A DNA stretch of 25,389 nt from Acholeplasmatales bacterium (GTDB lineage Bacteria; Bacillota_I; Bacilli_A; Acholeplasmatales; Anaeroplasmataceae), in the NCBI GenBank assembly GCA_900767915.1, contig CAAGAX010000063.1, positions 1 to 25,389 of the forward strand, in the 5' to 3' direction. Below, piece by piece: positions 22,090 to 25,389 of the stretch. Position 1 is the stretch's first letter. Each line of letters begins with the position of its first letter. The notes beneath the pieces were generated by a model, which saw only the letters and a list, made by a program, of their open reading frames with translations, ran no database searches and was not told the DNA's origin. Position numbers and translations under genes: made by a program.

Positions 22090-22624
22090 AGATGGTGAAA
22101 TTGAATTGGGTGAATTATTAAAAGATGATCCTAGTGAATTTATAAATGCAAATGTAAGTCAAAAACTTGTGTCAAAAAATATAAATGGCCGTGAATTGTT
22201 ATGCATTTACTTAAATCAAAAGGATGTACCTGATGAAATTGACGATGATGGTGTTAGTAAACTTGTTGTATCATTTAATGACATTGTAAAATACATCATT
22301 CAAATGCCAGATGAGTATGATGGTATAGTAATTAATCCGGATTCTGATAATATAATGCTTCCAGCTAGCGTATTTGTTAGTACATATTTTGTTGATAGAG
22401 TAATGACTAATGATAAAAGAATGATTAAGGTTCTTGATAGCTTAACTGATGAAGAAACAGAGTATATTGGTAAAGAAAATTATGAACTAATTTCAAATAT
22501 CTATTTTACTAAAAAGACATTAAATGAAGTTAGAGAATCATTGGGTATATCAAGCACAAAAGCAAATGATTTACTTAATGAAGGCTATCAAAAACTTAAA
22601 ATGATTGTAAAATGCAATTACTAA
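22064..22624 (+). pseudogene. SseB-like protein with a C-terminal HTH, N-terminus missing
   Basis: The open frame has no proper start: the first ATG (22064) lies inside the stub ORF and the frame is blocked upstream by a TAG at 22031-22033. What remains is an SseB N-terminal-domain-like region with GELLKDDPSEFI, then VVSFNDIVKYI and the typical DGIVINPDSDNIMLPASVF, followed by a C-terminal ~60-residue helix-turn-helix resembling sigma-70 region 4 (LTDEETEYIG, KTLNEVRESLGISSTKANDL, LKMIVK). Known SseB proteins have about 50 more residues at the front. It is probably non-functional or translated as a shorter form. Host-like AT composition; the next gene begins only a few bases inside its end. 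Confidence 0.55.
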
Positions 22625-22638
22625 TGAATGATGGGATT

Positions 22639-22905
22639 ATGATATATACAGAATTAACAAAAAAAGCAATGAAACTGTGTTTTGAAAAGCATAAGGATCA
22701 AATGGATAAGAGTGGAATACCTTATCCATTCCATTCTTTTCACGTAGCAGAATCAATGACAGATGAATATACAACTTGTATTGCGTTACTTCATGATATT
22801 ATTGAAGATACAGATACTACTGCAGAAGATTTGACTAATTTAGTTTTTCCTAAAGAAGTAGTTGATGCAATTCTTATGATGACTCATGATTCAAGTGAGG
22901 ATTAG
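22639..22905 (+). pseudogene. HD-domain protein (SpoT-like hydrolase family), truncated
   Basis: Start ATG 22639, though the frame is open further up. The protein has MIYTELTKKAMKLCFEKHKDQ, HSFHVAE with the first His, TTCIALLHDIIEDTDTT with the HD pair, and VVDAILMMTHDSS, the beginning of the next conserved block in this family. It then ends at TAG 22903-22905 where complete members continue for some 60-100 residues including the last metal-binding Asp. The frame is joined after about 22895 to an unrelated AlbA_2-type fragment. The metal site is incomplete, so it is likely inactive. It overlaps the 3' end of the SseB-like gene. Confidence 0.65.
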
Positions 22906-23371
22906 AGTAGAAATTACATCTCCTTGAATTCTTGCAAATTGATTAACTTTAAAAGCGATGCTTGAAGGAAAAACATCAGCTAGAAATACTTGTATAGTAA
23001 ATGTATTTTCATATCTAAATATTATTGAGAATTGGGGTACAGGCATTAAACGTTCTATTCCATTATGTGAAGAGGTAGGAATTCAAAAGCCTGAATTTAT
23101 AGAAATGGATTCAGCAATTAGAGTTAATTTCTATAGACCAAATTATAAAAGTGATCAAGTCAGTGATCAAGTCGACAATGATTTAATTGATGCTATTCTT
23201 GATTACTATAAAACACCAAAATCACTTAAAGAAATAATGGAAAAATTTGAATTTAAGCAAAGAATAAATTTCAAAAATAAATATATTAATTCGTTACTTG
23301 AAAAAGGTAAATTAACATTAACAATCCCAGACAAACCAAATTCAAGTAAACAAAAATATGTTTCAAAGTAA
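22901..23371 (+). pseudogene. C-terminal fragment of an AlbA_2 / RecG-like ATP-binding protein, two in-frame TGA
   Basis: The frame reads IRVEITSP, TGA (22925-22927), ILAN, TGA (22940-22942), LTLKAMLEGKTSARN and then VFSYLNIIENWGTGIKRS. These match the HATPase-like end of the COG2865 family, whose usual sequence is ITSPGGLPNGLT-like, so both TGA sit where Gly stands in relatives. The winged-helix end is intact (SDQVSDQVDNDLIDAIL, TPKSLKEIMEKF, SLLEKGKLTLTIPDKPNSS). The N-terminal AlbA_2 domain is missing; the fragment is fused to the HD fragment. The remaining open frame starts only at 22958 and has no ribosome site. Confidence 0.75.
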
Positions 23372-23375
23372 TAAT

Positions 23376-23398
23376 TAGGGAGGATAATCTCCTCCCTA
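23376..23398 (+). terminator. Hairpin after the AlbA_2 fragment
   Basis: A perfect 9-bp GC-rich stem TAGGGAGGA (23376-23384) / TCCTCCCTA (23390-23398), 5-nt loop; only a weak T tail. Confidence 0.6.
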
Positions 23399-23513
23399 GT
23401 TAAAACTTAATAATAGTCATAGCTTGATTATTATTTTAATACCTATTGTAACATTTGAATACATTGTTTATATTGCTAGTAATATGGTTTTTCATATTTA
23501 CAAGAATTTAACA

Positions 23514-23820
23514 TTCAAAACCATCTCGGATAATATCGATGATTGGCTTGATCAGTTTGAGATGTTTTCTATCTACGAGGTACTGTCGGAGATTCTTGCT
23601 CTTTGGAGTATGAACCTTATCATGGATGTTGACTCTAAAAAAAACTTAAACGTAGTAGCAGGGAGATGACAACACAATTATTCCTCTTGCGTTGTCTTGA
23701 GATAGCAGAGATTTAGATTATCTGACTATTGGAATAGTCATGGATATTTTGACTGAAAAAGGAAATGACTCTGTAAAATATGACAGCATTGCAACGCAGG
23801 AGGACTTCGATAAATTCTAA
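23514..23820 (+). pseudogene. Phage-tail-chaperone-like gene fragment, two frameshifts
   Basis: Three successive frames give one continuous match: FKTISDNIDDWLDQFEMF, EVLSEILALW and NLNVVAGR in the first; MTTQLFLLRCLEIAE in the second (shift near 23660); DLDYLTIGIVMDILTEKGND and YDSIATQEDFDKF in the third (shift near 23710), ending TAA at 23818-23820. The order resembles small prophage/ICE proteins next to tail genes (phage tail assembly chaperone type); that match is from memory and moderate. Sequence upstream of 23514 in the open frame (from 23424) is unrelated AT-rich DNA. It is a dead remnant. Confidence 0.5.
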
Positions 23821-23849
23821 TAAATAAATTGTAAATTTTGTGCTATGTA

Positions 23850-23878
23850 TTGTAATAAGCTATACAAGGTGGTACAAT
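23850..23878 (+). promoter_or_regulatory. Promoter and likely operator of the toxin-antitoxin pair
   Basis: -35 TTGTAA (23850-23855), 17-bp spacer, -10 TACAAT (23873-23878). TTGTA (23850-23854) is inverted as TACAA at 23863-23867 and again at 23873-23877, so the antitoxin may bind here for autorepression. Confidence 0.6.
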
Positions 23879-23902
23879 ATTCTTGGAAAGGTGGTGCTTA
23901 CT

Positions 23903-24211
23903 ATGGCAACTATTAAAAGTGCAAATGTTACAGCTCGCATTAAACCGGAAATTAAAGAAACTGCTGAAGCGATTTTAGGAAAGCTTGGTATTCCTGTATC
24001 TGTATTTATTGATATGACATACAGACAAGTTATTATGCATGATGGGATTCCGTTTTCACTAGATATACCGAACAAACTTAGAACAAGAGATCAGATGACT
24101 GATACAGAGTTCAATTCAATGATGGCAACTGGACTCGCTCAGGCCAAAGCAGATGATTCTTATTCTGTAGATGAAACTTTTTCAAATCTTAGAATGGAAA
24201 TCAATAAATGA
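23903..24211 (+). CDS. RelB/DinJ family antitoxin
   Basis: The start is ATG 23903, preceded by AAAGGTGG; an upstream in-frame start at 23840 would lie in the promoter. The 102-residue protein has the RelB/DinJ ribbon-helix-helix N-terminus (KSANVTARIKPEIKETAEAILGKLGIPVSVFIDMTYRQVI), then DGIPFSLDIPN and a flexible, acidic C-terminal tail that would wrap the toxin. It binds DNA as a dimer and blocks the toxin. Its TGA stop overlaps the toxin ATG (24208-24211), the usual coupling of such pairs. It is intact although its neighbours are remnants, as expected if the pair stabilises the region. Confidence 0.9.
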   Translation: MATIKSANVTARIKPEIKETAEAILGKLGIPVSVFIDMTYRQVIMHDGIPFSLDIPNKLRTRDQMTDTEFNSMMATGLAQAKADDSYSVDETFSNLRMEINK

Positions 24212-24540
24212 AAACATACGAAGTGAAAATCACAAAGATGGCTTACGGTCACATGAAAGAAATCGTAAGTTATATCTCAAATAAACTTTTTGCTCCAGAT
24301 GCTGCAAACAATCTATTAAATAAGTTACAAGAAGCAATTAGCGGTTTATCTACTGCTCCAGCCAAATACACTTTGGTAGATGAAGAACCTTGGAGAAGCG
24401 AAGGTGTAAGAAAAATCGTAGTTAAAAGCTTTTTGATTTACTATTGGATTGATGAACCAAACAGCAAAGTTCAAGTGACGGGTGTAATCTATGGTCGCAG
24501 AACCCAATTAGTTCAATTAGCAAAATTAGATAAAGAATAA
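24208..24540 (+). CDS. RelE/ParE family toxin
   Basis: A 110-residue protein with the ParE/RelE fold: KTYEVKITKMAYGHMKEIVSYISNKL (first strand and two helices), then APAKYTLVDEEPWRSEGVRKIVVKSFLIYYWID and VQVTGVIYGRRTQL for the beta sheet. Family members act on the ribosome-bound mRNA (RelE) or DNA gyrase (ParE); the residues GRR near the end and lack of the RelE catalytic set make the target uncertain. It follows the antitoxin with a 4-bp overlap, so they are cotranslated. A perfect hairpin terminator follows. Confidence 0.9.
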   Translation: MKTYEVKITKMAYGHMKEIVSYISNKLFAPDAANNLLNKLQEAISGLSTAPAKYTLVDEEPWRSEGVRKIVVKSFLIYYWIDEPNSKVQVTGVIYGRRTQLVQLAKLDKE

Positions 24541-24556
24541 AGTAATATTACTTTTC

Positions 24557-24590
24557 AGCATCAGTCAGAAATGATTGGTGCTTTCTTTAT
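24557..24590 (+). terminator. Terminator of the toxin-antitoxin operon
   Basis: AGCATCAGTCA (24557-24567) pairs with TGATTGGTGCT (24572-24582), two G-U, GAAA tetraloop, TTTCTTTATT tail. Confidence 0.9.
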
Positions 24591-24627
24591 TCTTGGAGAA
24601 ATCTGATCTTTTATTAGTATGATGGGC

Positions 24628-24750
24628 GTGTCATAAATCTAGGGTGAAAGTCCCAAGAGGCGTAGTTGTCGCGAACTCGATAGCGACTTGCAAAACGTAA
24701 ACCGGTAACGGAGCGAGAGAAGCAATAGCGAAATCGTGGCTCTATGGATA
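24628..24750 (+). mobile_element. 5' end of a group II intron (domain I fragment)
   Basis: Starts with GTGTCATAAATCTAGGGTG, the GUGYG-like 5' splice region of bacterial group II introns, followed by GAAAGTCCC, CGTAGTTGTCGCG and AGCGACTTGC pieces typical of domain I. The sequence breaks near 24750, before domains II-VI and with no reverse-transcriptase gene, so it is a truncated, non-splicing copy. It sits just after the terminator of the toxin-antitoxin pair. Boundaries on the 3' side are approximate. Confidence 0.65.
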
Positions 24751-24761
24751 AAAACTTGAAA

Positions 24762-24866
24762 CTAATCTCTATTAGAAGAAATAATCTTATCAATTGATAA
24801 TCTATCATCAAGTGATAATGCATTTTGATATTTTTGACTGTCTAAATGTTTATTATTTGTTGCCAT
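24762..24866 (-). pseudogene. 34-codon reading frame, possible N-terminal stub of an IS30-type transposase
   Basis: On the minus strand ATG 24866-24864 follows GGAGG by 8 nt and reads MATNNKHLDSQKYQNALS then LDDRLSIDKIISSNRD and TAG at 24762-24764. The pattern NKHL...LDDRLxI resembles the N-terminus of IS30-family transposases in Bacillota. The frame ends exactly where the intron fragment begins, so the remaining gene is missing. The family guess rests on a short match. Confidence 0.4.
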
Positions 24867-24876
24867 ATGAAAACCT

Positions 24877-24900
24877 CCAAATTCATCTGGCTAAATTTGG
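24877..24900. repeat. Inverted repeat CCAAATT / AATTTGG overlapping the minus-strand ribosome site
   Basis: Arms 24877-24883 and 24894-24900, loop CATCTGGCTA. It lies around the ribosome site of the minus-strand stub and may be part of an insertion-sequence end or a regulatory hairpin. Confidence 0.35.
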
Positions 24901-25140
24901 TAATTAAATTCTATCATATTATTTAAAATAAAACACCATCAGTTAAACATATTCATATTTTACATTTATGAATAGGTTGAGTTGACGGCATGATGGGGGG
25001 GGAGAAAGAGGAAACCAAATTATGTATGAGCGGAATTTAGGTTTGAAATTTTTGAGGAAAAGAGTTAGAACTATATATAGCGGAATTTAACTATAAAATT
25101 AACCCTAATTAATTTAACTTTGAAAAGAGCCATTTGTTAG
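24901..25140. other. AT-rich gene-free stretch with short repeats
   Basis: No supported gene. I note an inverted repeat TATTCAT (24950-24956) / ATGAATA (24968-24974), an isolated G-rich run at about 24991-25000, and AGCGGAATTTA in two copies (from about 25028 and 25079). Confidence 0.5.
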
Positions 25141-25169
25141 TTGACATTTACATTATTTGGTTTCATAAT
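25141..25169 (+). promoter_or_regulatory. Strong promoter near the right edge
   Basis: Perfect -35 TTGACA (25141-25146), 17-bp spacer, -10 CATAAT (25164-25169). No gene with a ribosome site follows directly; the transcript would begin near 25176 and run into the structured region below. Confidence 0.65.
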
Positions 25170-25175
25170 ATGTGT

Positions 25176-25360
25176 GCTGATTATTATTTTGTTGATAATG
25201 ATTATTTAGCTTTGATGAAGCAATAATAGTATAATGTTGCTTTTAATTTTTGTGAGAGAAATGCGATTGATGTAAGTAGTAATATAAAAGTAATCAAAAA
25301 AGCTCATATAGTTTTCATCAATTAAGATGTTAATTTAAGCTTTAAAGATTACTTTTTTTC
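25176..25360 (+). ncRNA. Candidate structured leader or small RNA ending in a hairpin and T run
   Basis: AAAGTAATC (25287-25295) / GATTACTTT (25347-25355) forms an outer stem, AAAGCT (25299-25304) / AGCTTT (25338-25343) an inner one, and CATC / GATG (25316-25319 / 25326-25329) a top loop; a run of seven T follows. A weak AAGCAA / TTGCTT hairpin lies at about 25220-25250. Whether it is an attenuator for the next gene or an independent RNA cannot be told. A leaderless 18-codon ATG frame at 25170 is not trusted. Confidence 0.35.
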
Positions 25361-25364
25361 ATTA

Positions 25365-25386
25365 TATAATAGTTTCATAGGAAGTG
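25365..25386 (+). promoter_or_regulatory. TATAAT box and ribosome site of a gene beyond the window
   Basis: TATAAT at 25365-25370 and AGGAAGTG at about 25379-25386 suggest a gene starting just after the right edge. Confidence 0.4.
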
Positions 25387-25389
25387 AAA

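Noticed and set aside
19647..22942. Reassignment of TGA in this organism
   Set aside because: The host genes use TGG for Trp and GGN for Gly throughout, and the antitoxin gene ends with TGA in the ordinary way; the in-frame TGAs lie in broken genes and differ in the residue they replace.
24614..24823. Minus-strand 69-aa ORF across the intron
   Set aside because: It is antisense to intron RNA and lacks a ribosome site; it is a common false call for this sequence.

Overview
The window looks like chromosome of a low-GC Bacillota (Firmicutes). Most genes are strongly AT-biased, nearly all stop codons are TAA, the promoters are classical TTGACA/TATAAT types, and there are AGGAGG-type ribosome binding sites. 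An alpha/beta-type small acid-soluble spore protein (SASP) gene (10196-10435) indicates an endospore former. The exact lineage cannot be fixed from this sequence; a gut Erysipelotrichia-like or other Bacilli-related lineage is a guess.

Positions 1-19371 are mostly ordinary host genes in compact operons, each closed by a hairpin terminator. In order they are: the 3' part of a collagen-like surface protein with a 45-bp tandem repeat (2-1891); rpsD with a long leader that can fold as a pseudoknot (2007-2814); an iron-uptake operon feoA-feoA-feoB plus a FeoB-associated small protein, whose promoter is flanked by two matching palindromes (2898-6241); a 36-residue membrane protein downstream of a nested hairpin (6593-6820); a tRNA-thiolation operon of cysteine desulfurase, TtcA-like PP-loop protein and ThiI (6948-10134); the SASP gene; a DUF2075-like P-loop ATPase; an orphan 106-aa protein; a GntR regulator coupled to an AEC-family permease; tRNA-Glu on the minus strand; a cytidylate-kinase-like protein; a flavin-reductase-like protein overlapping an Smr-domain protein; a LOG-family protein on the minus strand; and yfmM (ABC-F) with an RlmD/TrmA-type rRNA methyltransferase.

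Just after the methyltransferase stop codon (19371) the character changes. From about 19376 to 21780 the DNA is clearly richer in GC and contains a 17-bp-stem hairpin, repeats resembling an IS21-type end, a gene with an in-frame TGA, an intact membrane diguanylate cyclase, and the decayed C-terminal end of a large serine recombinase. From 21781 to 25389 lies a patchwork of truncated genes: an SseB-like protein without its N-terminus, an HD-domain protein cut after its HD motif and fused to an AlbA_2/RecG-like C-terminal fragment, and a frameshifted phage-tail-chaperone-like fragment. These are followed by an intact RelB/ParE-type toxin-antitoxin pair, the 5' end of a group II intron, and a truncated minus-strand reading frame possibly from an IS30-type transposase. 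The last 250 bases hold a good promoter and a structured, T-run-terminated hairpin ahead of a gene that begins outside the window.

I see no clearly new multi-gene system. The items most worth checking are the feo operator pair and the acidic FeoB insertion, the rpsD leader pseudoknot, the nested hairpin with the 36-aa protein, the duplicated SASP motif, the self-contained thiolation operon, and the structured RNA at the right edge.
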